From: Palsa-504 sp963753195
Lineage (GTDB): Bacteria > Actinomycetota > Actinomycetes > Streptosporangiales > Streptosporangiaceae
Length of the DNA: 64,000 bases
Assembly (NCBI GenBank): GCA_963753195.1
Contig: CAVWBH010000003.1
Span: 124,001-188,000, forward strand
Reading direction: 5' to 3'
The position numbers were made by a program, and so were the translations under genes. The number at the start of each line of letters is the position of its first letter. Position 1 is the first letter of the stretch. This document shows, one piece after another, positions 33,422 to 43,063 of the stretch. Under the pieces are notes generated by a model that saw only the letters and a list, made by a program, of their open reading frames with translations, made no database searches and had not been told where the DNA came from.

Positions 33422-33495
33422 TGCGCCCCGGGGGGACTTGAACCGCCCAACCTCCAGATTAAGAGTCTGGTGCTCTACCGTTGAGCTAGGGGCGC
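33422..33495 (-). tRNA. tRNA-Lys(CUU), copy 2, with abnormal T-arm
   Basis: 74 nt, no encoded CCA, anticodon loop CTCTTAA (CUU). The acceptor stem is identical to copy 1. The anticodon stem is CCAGA/TCTGG instead of CCGGA/TCCGG, a compensatory pair change. The T-arm again has six bases (GGGCGG) facing six (CCCCCC) around TTCAAGT, with a C-C mismatch at the same third pair from the loop. It lies downstream of the protease gene on the same strand and has no CTAGGG promoter of its own, so it may be the 3' part of the second permease–protease transcript. Confidence 0.8.
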
Positions 33496-33664
33496 GAGGA
33501 ACCTCACGATATCAACAGTTACCTTCGGCATCAACAGTTACCTGCGGCCGGAAGTCACGCCCCGGAGCGGCGTTCGCCGGCACTGCGGCAAGGTAGGCAT
33601 CGGTGAAGAGTTCTGGCGCGAGGCCGGGGCGAGCGTCCCCTGGCCGCCAGCGGCGCGGACGGCA

Positions 33665-34537
33665 TCAGCACGGCGCTGGCTGCGGGTCCGGGACCACGTC
33701 AGGCTGCTGTCCGGCCACGGCTCGCTGGTACACCGCCATCGTGTCGGCGTTGAAACTCGAGCTGTAGGAGACCCAGTTCACGCAGCCGCCCTGATGCCGG
33801 CCTCCGGTTACGCCGTAAAGCTCACCGTGCCCGGCCTGGGCGTCATAGTCGGCCAGCCAGGGCCCGCCGCTGGTCCCGCCGACGAAGCCGCCGCAGCGGA
33901 AGGCCGGGTAACCGGCCCGGGCCGAGGCCTGGTTGAGGCAGATGACGGGCTGGCCGCCACTGCCCGCGGGGTACCCCACCACGACGGTCTGCCGCGGAAG
34001 CTGCTGGTCAATGACCAGCTGGTTGCCGCCCACGACGCTCTGGACCGTGCGCGTCTTCCCGCCGGAATCTTGCGGGCTAAGGGTCAGGAAAGCGAAATCG
34101 GCCTGGGGATCCTGGTGCTGCATCCAGCGCTGGCTGACGTAGGCGCCGGTAACATCCCAGGCCCCGTACGGAGCTTGGCCGTCGTGGTACATCGGGACGA
34201 ACTCCAGGTCTTTGCCATTCCCGGAAAGGCAGTGGGCCGCCGTGGCGATCACGTCACCCGAGGGGCTGTCCACCACACTGGCACTGCAGAAGTGCGGGCT
34301 GCTCGGCCATGCGCCCTGAAACAGGGCACCCACCTGGGGGAGGCCGGTAAAGGAGGCAGCGTCAGGGGAAACGCTGCCTCCCCGCGGGAGCAGGATCGCG
34401 CCGAGCGCGACGACGACGGCCACGCCCGCAACGACCCAGGCCGTGACCCGGCTCGACAGCCTCCGCCACACGGCGCCGGCCCACCCGCGGTGGACGTCCT
34501 TCGGCGGGTGGTCTGGCGACAGCGTGCTCGGCCGCAT
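33665..34537 (-). CDS. Membrane-anchored trypsin-like serine protease
   Basis: 290 residues. One transmembrane segment (VTAWVVAGVAVVVALGAILL) at about residues 31-50 anchors an extracytoplasmic domain with the chymotrypsin triad: His in IATAAHCL, Asp in ADFAFLTL and Ser in GGTSGGPWL. Several cysteines could form disulfides. Its ATG follows the permease stop by one base (CTGACATG), so it belongs to the second copy of the operon. In the left arm the matching ATG is followed by a different sequence after three codons, so only this copy has the protease. A role in envelope stress sensing or processing is inference. Confidence 0.85.
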   Translation of the reverse strand: MRPSTLSPDHPPKDVHRGWAGAVWRRLSSRVTAWVVAGVAVVVALGAILLPRGGSVSPDAASFTGLPQVGALFQGAWPSSPHFCSASVVDSPSGDVIATAAHCLSGNGKDLEFVPMYHDGQAPYGAWDVTGAYVSQRWMQHQDPQADFAFLTLSPQDSGGKTRTVQSVVGGNQLVIDQQLPRQTVVVGYPAGSGGQPVICLNQASARAGYPAFRCGGFVGGTSGGPWLADYDAQAGHGELYGVTGGRHQGGCVNWVSYSSSFNADTMAVYQRAVAGQQPDVVPDPQPAPC

Positions 34538-36110
34538 GTCAGGGTCCTTCTGGGGTGCCCAGGCCGGGGTCGGTGCGGGTGTCGGTGGTGGTGGAGGGGC
34601 CGCGGTGCAGGAGGAAGGGGGTGCCGATGATGGTGATCATGCCGATGGCCATGACGGTGATGTAGGCGATGGTGCCCTGGGTGGACAGGTGGGTGGCGGG
34701 GATGAAGCCGAGGAAGAAGGTGAAGGCGGCGCCGATGACGCCGGCGCCGACGATGAGGGCCAGGCCGATTCTGCCGCCGGGGATCTTGAACGGGCGGGGG
34801 GCCTGGGGCTGGGTGATGCGGAGCCGGACGACGGAGATGTACATCAGGAAGTACATGATCAGGAAGGTCTGGGCGACCAGCGCGGTGAGCATCCAGTAGT
34901 AGGTGTTGATGTTGTTGACGAAGATCAGGGCCAGGGCCAGCACGGAGCCGAGGGTGGCCTGCAGGAGCAGGACCATGGTCGGGGCGCCGCGCCGGTTGGT
35001 CCGGCCCCACCACGGGTTCAGGTGCCCGTCGGCGGCGACCCGGCGCATGCCCTCGGCCGGGCCCATGGACCAGGACGCCAGGCCGCACAGCACGCCGATG
35101 ATGACCAGCACGCCGAACGGCTTGATCAGCGCGGAGATGCCGAGCTTGGCGAAGAACACCGACACGGCCTGCATGATCCCGCCGGCCAGCTCGATCTGGC
35201 TGCCGGGCACGACCATGGCGATGGCCACGCTGCCCAGGATCGACAGGGTCGCCACGGTGACCGCGGCGATCAGGACCGCGCCGGGGTAGGTCCGCTTGAC
35301 GTTGCGGGTCACGTGGGAGTAGAACCCGCCGATCTCCATGCCGGCGAACGCGACGACGATGCCGGCCGCGTAGACCAGGCTGGCCAGGCCGTGCCAGGCC
35401 GGGATGATCGCGGCGGGATGGAACGGGATCTCCGAGGGGTTGCCGCTGGCGGTCCACCACAGGCCCAGGCCGATGATCGCCGCGGTCGGCACCGCGGTCC
35501 CGATGATCACCCCCACCCCGGTCCACCGGGCCGATTTCAGCGACCCGAACAGCGAGGACAGCGTCACCGCCCAGAAGATGACCAGCATCACCGGGACCAG
35601 GAACGCCTTGTTCTGCGACAGGTCCGGGTTGATCACGTACGCGGCCGTGGTGGCCAGGAACACCAGCACCGTGGGGAACCACACGATGTTCTCCGACCAG
35701 TCACACCACACGGCCAGGAAACCCCACCGCGACCCGAACGCCTCCCGCACCCACCGGTACATCCCGCCGCCCACCATGGTGGCCAGCTCCGCCGAGCACA
35801 ACGCCACCGGCACCAGGTACGCCGCCACCGCGATGCCGTAAAAGAAAATCGCCGACCAGCCGAACGTCGCCGTCGTCGGCAGATTCCGGATACTGTCCAT
35901 CGCCGAGATCAGCACCAGCGCCAGCCCCACCACACCCAGCCGCCGCGCCACCCCCCGGCCCGGCACCCCGCCCCCCGCCGGCCCAGCCGCCACCCCCCCA
36001 GCCAGCCCCCCAGCCGGCCGGTCCGCCATCAGCAGCCCAGCCCCCCCATCCACATGACCCCCACGAGTCAGATGCCACTGCCGGATCGTCATGACACCGG
36101 CTCCTTCGGC
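34529..36110 (-). repeat. Inverted repeat, right arm (1,582 bp)
   Basis: Reverse-complement copy of 31092-32673, separated from it by 1,855 bp that hold the protease gene, tRNA-Lys copy 2 and the transposase fragment. The absence of any visible difference implies recent duplication or ongoing gene conversion. Confidence 0.92.
34539..36092 (-). CDS. APC family amino-acid permease/antiporter, copy 2
   Basis: 517 residues, same in sequence to the product at 31.1 kb. Here it follows island promoter D and a 12-codon relic ORF instead of the lysS and mprF genes, and is followed directly by the serine-protease gene. It would thus be expressed by the same regulator but uncoupled from lipid lysylation. 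Two identical transporters may raise dosage, or the second copy may be maintained simply by conversion with the first. Confidence 0.9.
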   Translation of the reverse strand: MTIRQWHLTRGGHVDGGAGLLMADRPAGGLAGGVAAGPAGGGVPGRGVARRLGVVGLALVLISAMDSIRNLPTTATFGWSAIFFYGIAVAAYLVPVALCSAELATMVGGGMYRWVREAFGSRWGFLAVWCDWSENIVWFPTVLVFLATTAAYVINPDLSQNKAFLVPVMLVIFWAVTLSSLFGSLKSARWTGVGVIIGTAVPTAAIIGLGLWWTASGNPSEIPFHPAAIIPAWHGLASLVYAAGIVVAFAGMEIGGFYSHVTRNVKRTYPGAVLIAAVTVATLSILGSVAIAMVVPGSQIELAGGIMQAVSVFFAKLGISALIKPFGVLVIIGVLCGLASWSMGPAEGMRRVAADGHLNPWWGRTNRRGAPTMVLLLQATLGSVLALALIFVNNINTYYWMLTALVAQTFLIMYFLMYISVVRLRITQPQAPRPFKIPGGRIGLALIVGAGVIGAAFTFFLGFIPATHLSTQGTIAYITVMAIGMITIIGTPFLLHRGPSTTTDTRTDPGLGTPEGP

Positions 36111-36127
36111 AGGACTGGGATACTCAT
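36089..36127 (-). pseudogene. 12-codon relic joining the start of lysS to the end of the MprF gene
   Basis: The frame from ATG 36127 reads MSIPVLPKEPVS and stops at the ATGA overlap with the permease start. MS-PVL matches the first residues of LysS (MSTPVL) and PKEPVS the last six of the MprF fusion. A GAGCGAGGAAAGG leader resembling that of lysS precedes it. This is the scar of a near-complete deletion of a second lysS–mprF pair; it may still couple translation to the permease. Confidence 0.8.
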
Positions 36128-36179
36128 GGCATCGCCTTTCCTCGCTCGGCCATTTGATCTGCGGCCTGATTCCTTAGCG

Positions 36180-36246
36180 GATGGATCCACTGTCCGCCGG
36201 GCGGCCACCGCAGTCCCTAGGCAAACTCCCTAATTCGCCTCCCCAG
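36180..36246 (-). promoter_or_regulatory. Island promoter D, upstream of permease copy 2
   Basis: On the minus strand: CTGGGG (36241-36246), TTAGGG (36228-36233) and CTAGGG (36215-36220) at 13-bp steps. GGGACT is followed by exactly 20 nt and AGTGGATCCATC (36191-36180). The relic ATG is 53 nt downstream. Confidence 0.8.
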
Positions 36247-36432
36247 GGACTCGCCGCCCGGTTACCCGAAAATTCGGCCGGGTGGGCGACACCAGGAAGG
36301 AAGCGCGGCGGGGCAGCCCTGCTGCGGCGGTGCGGCTGGCGGCCGTACGCCGGGCAGGCCATGCGTCCGCCGCCGCCCGGGCCGGGAGCCCGGCTGGGGA
36401 CTGAATTCCGGCCGGGAGGCCGGCTCGGGAGC

Positions 36433-36458
36433 TGATGTTCTGACCGGTCGGAACATCA
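36433..36458. promoter_or_regulatory. 26-bp near-perfect palindrome, probable operator
   Basis: TGATGTTC (36433-36440) faces GAACATCA (36451-36458) around a TGACCGGTCG core that is also nearly symmetric. It lies 17 bp before the short ORF at 36475 and resembles operators of dimeric TetR- or MarR-type repressors. The surrounding 36247-36513 region holds no gene but contains GC-rich direct repeats of a GAATTCCGGCCGGGA-type unit. Confidence 0.5.
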
Positions 36459-36474
36459 GACAGGAGAGAGGGTC

Positions 36475-36525
36475 ATGAGCAATTACCGGGCTGAATTCCG
36501 GCCGGGAGCCCGGCTGGGGAGCTGA
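36475..36525 (+). CDS. Possible 16-residue leader peptide or truncated gene start
   Basis: An AGGAGAG site and ATG 36475 open a frame reading MSNYRAEFRPGARLGS before TGA. It lies just after the palindrome and overlaps the first half-site of island promoter E. It is either a small leader peptide, or the remaining 5' end of a gene replaced when the downstream promoter arrived. No family is assignable. Confidence 0.3.
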   Translation: MSNYRAEFRPGARLGS

Positions 36526-36580
36526 ATTAGGGAGTCTCCCTAGGGACTTCGCCCGCAGCGCGGCCGAAGCTGAATTTGTG
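36514..36580 (+). promoter_or_regulatory. Island promoter E, upstream of the DUF6069 gene
   Basis: CTGGGG (36514-36519), TTAGGG (36527-36532) and CTAGGG (36540-36545) at 13-bp steps. GGGACT is followed by exactly 20 nt ending in GGCCGAA, then GCTGAATTTGTG (36569-36580), the most divergent of the six -10-like blocks. The gene starts 33 nt later. Confidence 0.75.
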
Positions 36581-36613
36581 CGCTGAAGCCAGTTAGGAAA
36601 GGACAACAGAACT

Positions 36614-37189
36614 ATGAATACTTACAGCCCGGATGAGCATGCCAGCAGCCAGGCCGGCGCTGGGCGGACCGCCGACTTGCCCGTGGCCAGGCCAGCGGGG
36701 GCACGAAGCTCCGGCAGGCGCGTCGGCGTCGGCGTCGAGGCGCGCAAGCTGTGGGCGGGCGGGGCCGCCAGCGCGGTGGTGGCCGGCTTGGTGGCCCTGG
36801 TTGGCGTGCTGGTCAGCCGGTGGCTGTTCAAGGTGGCATTGCTGGCACCGCGCCAGGACGGCGCCTTTGGGAACGTGCACACGGCCGACCTGGTCCTGGT
36901 CGCCGTCGCGGGCGCGCTGGTGGCCACCGGGCTGGTGCAGTTGCTGATGCTGGGTACCTTGCGGCCGCTGCTGTTCTTCGGCTGGATCGTGGCCCTGGTG
37001 ACCGCGATCATGGTGGCTTTCCCGTTCAGTACCACCGCCGCGCTTGACGCCAAGATCGCCACCGCGGTGGTCAACCTGGCCATCGGCGTCACGATCGGCA
37101 CGCTCGTCGGCGGGGTCGCGGCGCGATCCGTGCCGCGGCGGCGGCTCACGTCCGCTTATCCCCTGTCGCCCTACGACCAGGGCAGGTAA
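36614..37189 (+). CDS. DUF6069-type integral membrane protein
   Basis: 191 residues. After a polar N-terminus of about 45 residues there are four membrane helices (starting near AASAVVAGLVALVGVLVSRW, then LVLVAVAGALVATGLVQLLM, FFGWIVALVTAIMVAFPFS and AVVNLAIGVTIGTLVGGVAA) and a basic tail. The pattern fits the actinobacterial DUF6069 family of unknown function. The shared island promoter places it in the same regulon as the lysyl-lipid genes. Confidence 0.8.
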   Translation: MNTYSPDEHASSQAGAGRTADLPVARPAGARSSGRRVGVGVEARKLWAGGAASAVVAGLVALVGVLVSRWLFKVALLAPRQDGAFGNVHTADLVLVAVAGALVATGLVQLLMLGTLRPLLFFGWIVALVTAIMVAFPFSTTAALDAKIATAVVNLAIGVTIGTLVGGVAARSVPRRRLTSAYPLSPYDQGR

Positions 37190-37270
37190 AAACGACATCT
37201 CGCCCCACAACCAGGGCAGGAAAGAACGATATCTCGCCCAATGACCAGGACAAGAAAGAACGACATGAGG
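37177..37270. repeat. Three tandem 34-bp repeats
   Basis: Units start at 37177, 37211 and 37245, each beginning CCAGGGCAGG or CCAGGACAAG and containing AACGAYAT. The first overlaps the last codons of the DUF6069 gene. The third runs into a hairpin. Probably replication slippage products. Confidence 0.75.
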
Positions 37271-37289
37271 CGGGCCCGGCGGGCCTGCC

Positions 37290-37294
<5 letters not shown>
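37264..37294. terminator. Bidirectional terminator between DUF6069 and LAL genes
   Basis: CATGAGGCGGGCC (37264-37276) pairs with GGCCTGCCTCATG (37282-37294), with a single G-T pair and a 5-base loop. It lies between two convergent genes and overlaps the last codons of the LAL gene. Confidence 0.6.
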
Positions 37295-40121
<2,827 letters not shown>

Positions 40122-40273
40122 GCGCCCACCTCGCTCCCGTCCGCACCTTCAGCCACCCCGGGCTAAAGGGAGCGTAACCCGGTGGTGTCACGGCCCACCA
40201 TTCCGTAAACGGGTGATTCAGCCCACCATTCGCCGCGGAGGCCGACTGGCCCGGTGCCGCCGGACAGGCGCAC

Positions 40274-40340
40274 CAGGGAGGACAAACTAGGGAGTTTACC
40301 TAGGGACTGGGGCGCCGGCTCGGCCGAGAGTGGATCCATC
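40274..40340 (+). promoter_or_regulatory. Island promoter F, upstream of CPA2 antiporter
   Basis: CTAGGG at 40287-40292 and 40300-40305, with a degenerate CAGGGA at 40274-40279 (13-bp steps). GGGACT is followed by exactly 20 nt ending in GGCCGAG, then AGTGGATCCATC (40329-40340). The antiporter ATG is 22 nt further on, after GGAGGAG. Confidence 0.8.
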
Positions 40341-40362
40341 GGCACCACGGAGGAGCACGCTG

Positions 40363-41697
40363 ATGCCCGATCTGTCCTTTGACGGGATCCTGGTCATCGC
40401 CCTGGTGGCGGTGGCCGTCCCGCTGCTGCTCGGCCTGGTCCCGCGGATGCCCGTGCCCGGGGCGGTCCTGGAGGTGCTGGCCGGGATCGTGATCGGGCCC
40501 TCGGTGCTCGGCTGGGTTCACATCGACGCGCCCGTCCAGGTCCTCAGCGACCTCGGCCTGGGCATGCTGCTGTTCCTGGCCGGCCTGGAGATCGACGTCG
40601 GGGGCCTGCGCGGGCCGCTGGGACGGCTGGCCGGCCGGGCGTTCTGCGGTTCGGTCCTGCTCGGACTGGCCTGCGGGTACGTGCTCAGCCTGGCGGGCGT
40701 GGGGGCCAAGCCGGTGTTTCTGGCCGTCCTGCTGACCTCGACCTCGGCCGGCCTGCTCCTCCCGCTGCTCAAGGACGCCGGCCTGCACCGTCCGCCGTTC
40801 GGGCCGCTGGTGATGGCCGCCGCGGCGCTGGCCGAAGTGGTCCCGGTCATGATGCTGTCCCTGCTGTTCTCGGCCTCATCGACCACGCAGGCGGCCCGGC
40901 TCAGCTCGCTGGCGGCGTTGCTCGCCTTGCTGGCGGTCATCGGCCTGGCCCTCGGGCGGGTACGGAACCTCGGCGCGCTGGACCGCCTGCTGGACCGGCT
41001 AGAGGACCGCAGCGCGCAGCTGCGAGTCCGTGCCGCCCTCACCCTGGCGCTGGCCTTCGCCTGGCTGGCCGCCCGGTTCGGCTTCGCGTCGATCCTCGGC
41101 GCGTTCGCGGCCGGGCTGCTGGTCAGGACGATCGACCTGACCAACCGGGCCCCCCATCCGCAGTTCCAGATCAAGCTGGAGGGCATCGGCTTCGGGTTCC
41201 TGGTCCCGGTCTTCTTCATCACCACCGGCGCCCAGTTCGACGCCAGGGCGCTGGTCAGCGACCACGCCGCCCTGGCCGCGGTACCGCTGTTCCTGCTCTC
41301 GCTGCTGGTGGTCCGCGGCCTCCCCGCCCTGGCCTACGCCCGCCTGATCGGGAAGCGGCGGGCCGCAGGGGCCGGCCTGATGCAGGCCACCACGCTCACC
41401 TTCGTGATCGTAGCTACTCAGATCGGCCTCGCCTCCGGGCAGGTCAGCCAGGCCACCGGCGCCGCGCTGCTCGCCGCCGCCCTGCTGTCAGCCACGATCT
41501 TCCCGGCCGTCGCGGTCAAGCTGCTGTCCGCGGTGGGTCTGTCTACGGACGGTCTGGCCGCGGACGGTCTGGCCGCGGACGGTCCGGCCACGGTTAGTCC
41601 TCGGGCTGAGCGGGGGCAGGCGGGGAGCGCTCGGGACGGGGTACCGACGGGTCGGCCGCGCCGCGCAGCAGCCGCAGGGCCGTCGGCGGATAAATGA
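40363..41697 (+). CDS. CPA2-type cation:proton antiporter
   Basis: 444 residues with about twelve helices. The first reads LSFDGILVIALVAVAVPLLL; GIVIGPSVLGWV and LGMLLFLAGLEIDV are typical of KefB/NapA-type Na+/H+ exchangers. A hydrophilic C-terminal tail with short GLAADGLAADG repeats follows. It would exchange protons for Na+ or K+ across the membrane, and being in the island promoter set suggests pH or ionic stress. Its last 104 bp overlap the 3' end of the convergent second antiporter gene. Confidence 0.9.
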   Translation: MPDLSFDGILVIALVAVAVPLLLGLVPRMPVPGAVLEVLAGIVIGPSVLGWVHIDAPVQVLSDLGLGMLLFLAGLEIDVGGLRGPLGRLAGRAFCGSVLLGLACGYVLSLAGVGAKPVFLAVLLTSTSAGLLLPLLKDAGLHRPPFGPLVMAAAALAEVVPVMMLSLLFSASSTTQAARLSSLAALLALLAVIGLALGRVRNLGALDRLLDRLEDRSAQLRVRAALTLALAFAWLAARFGFASILGAFAAGLLVRTIDLTNRAPHPQFQIKLEGIGFGFLVPVFFITTGAQFDARALVSDHAALAAVPLFLLSLLVVRGLPALAYARLIGKRRAAGAGLMQATTLTFVIVATQIGLASGQVSQATGAALLAAALLSATIFPAVAVKLLSAVGLSTDGLAADGLAADGPATVSPRAERGQAGSARDGVPTGRPRRAAAAGPSADK

Positions 41698-42820
41698 CGA
41701 CCGACAGCAGGCCCGCCACCACCAGGGCGGTGGCCGTGGACGACCGCTGGTGACCGGTCTGCACCCCGATGACGGTCGCCACCACGATGAACGTCAGGGA
41801 GGTGGCCTGCATGAAACCAGAGGCCCAGGCGCGGGTGCGCCCGATGGTCCGGACGTACAGCACGGCCGGCACGCCCCGCACCACCAGCAGCGCCACCAGG
41901 AACACCGGCACGAGAACGATCGCCCTGGCGCTGGCGAACAAGGAGGACACGTCCAGGGCGGCCCCGGTGCTCACGAAGAACACCGGGATCAGGAACCCGA
42001 AGCCGATCGCCTCGAGTTTGGCCTGGAACTCGTGCTGCTCGGCGGGCGACTCATCGGTCCGGCGCACGATGACGCCGGCCAGGAACGCCCCCAAGATGGT
42101 GGCCAGCCCGAAGTGCTCGGCGGCCACCGCGAAGGCCAGGGCGAACGTGATGGCGATCCGGGTACGCAGCTGAGAGCTGGTCCGCTCCAGCCGGTACACC
42201 ACCTCCCGCAGCCGGCCAAAGGACCTGACCCGCTGGGTCACCACCACGACGGCCGCGGTGAACGCGATGAACGCGACGAGCAGGCCCAGGTCCGCGGCGC
42301 GATCGGCGGACGACGCCGAGAAGAATACCGACACCAGGACGAGCGGGATGAGCTCGGCCAGCGACCCGGCGGCCATGATCAGATGACCGAAGTCCGTCTC
42401 GCTCTGGCCCGCGTCCTTGACGATGGGCACCAGGATCCCCAGTGACGTCGCCATCAAGATGATGGCGACCAGCAGGCCGTCCCGTATCTGACCGCCCAGC
42501 TGGAGCCCGTAGGCAACGAGCAGAGCCAGGGCCGCGGAGGCGACGAACGCCCGGGCGGCCAGGTACAGGAGCCGACGATCGAATTGCCGCAAGTCGATCT
42601 CGTAGCCGGCCATGAACAGCAGGAAGCCCAGGCCCAGGTCGGATGTCACCCGCACGGCCACGTCGAGCTGCACCCAGCCCAGCACGGCCGGCCCGACCAG
42701 GATTCCGCCCGCGATCTCCAGCACCACCGGGTGGACCTTGACGGCCGGGAGCAAGCCGAGGAGCAGCGGTACCACGACGGCCACCAGGCCGACGATCAGC
42801 AGGCTGTTAAACGAGATCAC
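41594..42820 (-). CDS. CPA2-type cation:proton antiporter, second paralogue
   Basis: 408 residues with a matching layout: ISFNSLLIVGLVAVVVPLLL, GGILVGPAVLGWVQ and LGFLLFMAGYEIDLRQFDR. It is clearly paralogous to the upstream plus-strand gene but lacks a CTAGGG-type promoter in front of its start. The two 3' ends overlap tail to tail, so simultaneous transcription would interfere. Role as above: exchange of protons and monovalent cations; ion not assignable. Confidence 0.88.
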   Translation of the reverse strand: MISFNSLLIVGLVAVVVPLLLGLLPAVKVHPVVLEIAGGILVGPAVLGWVQLDVAVRVTSDLGLGFLLFMAGYEIDLRQFDRRLLYLAARAFVASAALALLVAYGLQLGGQIRDGLLVAIILMATSLGILVPIVKDAGQSETDFGHLIMAAGSLAELIPLVLVSVFFSASSADRAADLGLLVAFIAFTAAVVVVTQRVRSFGRLREVVYRLERTSSQLRTRIAITFALAFAVAAEHFGLATILGAFLAGVIVRRTDESPAEQHEFQAKLEAIGFGFLIPVFFVSTGAALDVSSLFASARAIVLVPVFLVALLVVRGVPAVLYVRTIGRTRAWASGFMQATSLTFIVVATVIGVQTGHQRSSTATALVVAGLLSVVIYPPTALRLLRGAADPSVPRPERSPPAPAQPED

Positions 42821-43063
42821 GGTGGATCGAGCCGGTCATCGGCGCCTCCCGTGCGGCGGACTCGGAGCGAGATCGGGGCGGTGGCCGCGAGCGAGCCTGA
42901 ACGGCACGCTGACGGCAACCACCTCCTAGCCTGTCAGCTCGGGAAGCCGAACGATATGACCCGGGGGCGGCATGGCGCCGATGTGCGGGTCGCTGAGAGA
43001 ATCGCCATTACGCCTCCGGGGACGGTTCCCGGCCGGCGGCACAGTCGGGAGCGAGGTAGGCGC

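Noticed and set aside
18321..33495. The two tRNA-Lys genes as attL/attR of an integrated element
   Set aside because: Both copies are complete, differ at several positions including compensatory changes, and no integrase, excisionase or replication gene lies between them. Site duplications of integrative elements would be exact 3' tRNA fragments.
33665..34537. Protease gene as part of a toxin or phage defence module
   Set aside because: It has a simple secreted trypsin-like layout with one anchor helix and no associated effector or nuclease gene; its neighbours are the permease and a tRNA.
33900..36200. Long plus-strand frames through the permease copy 2 region encoding His/Gln/Asp-rich proteins
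   Set aside because: They are the mirror of the same artefact frames at copy 1 and disappear outside the inverted repeat.
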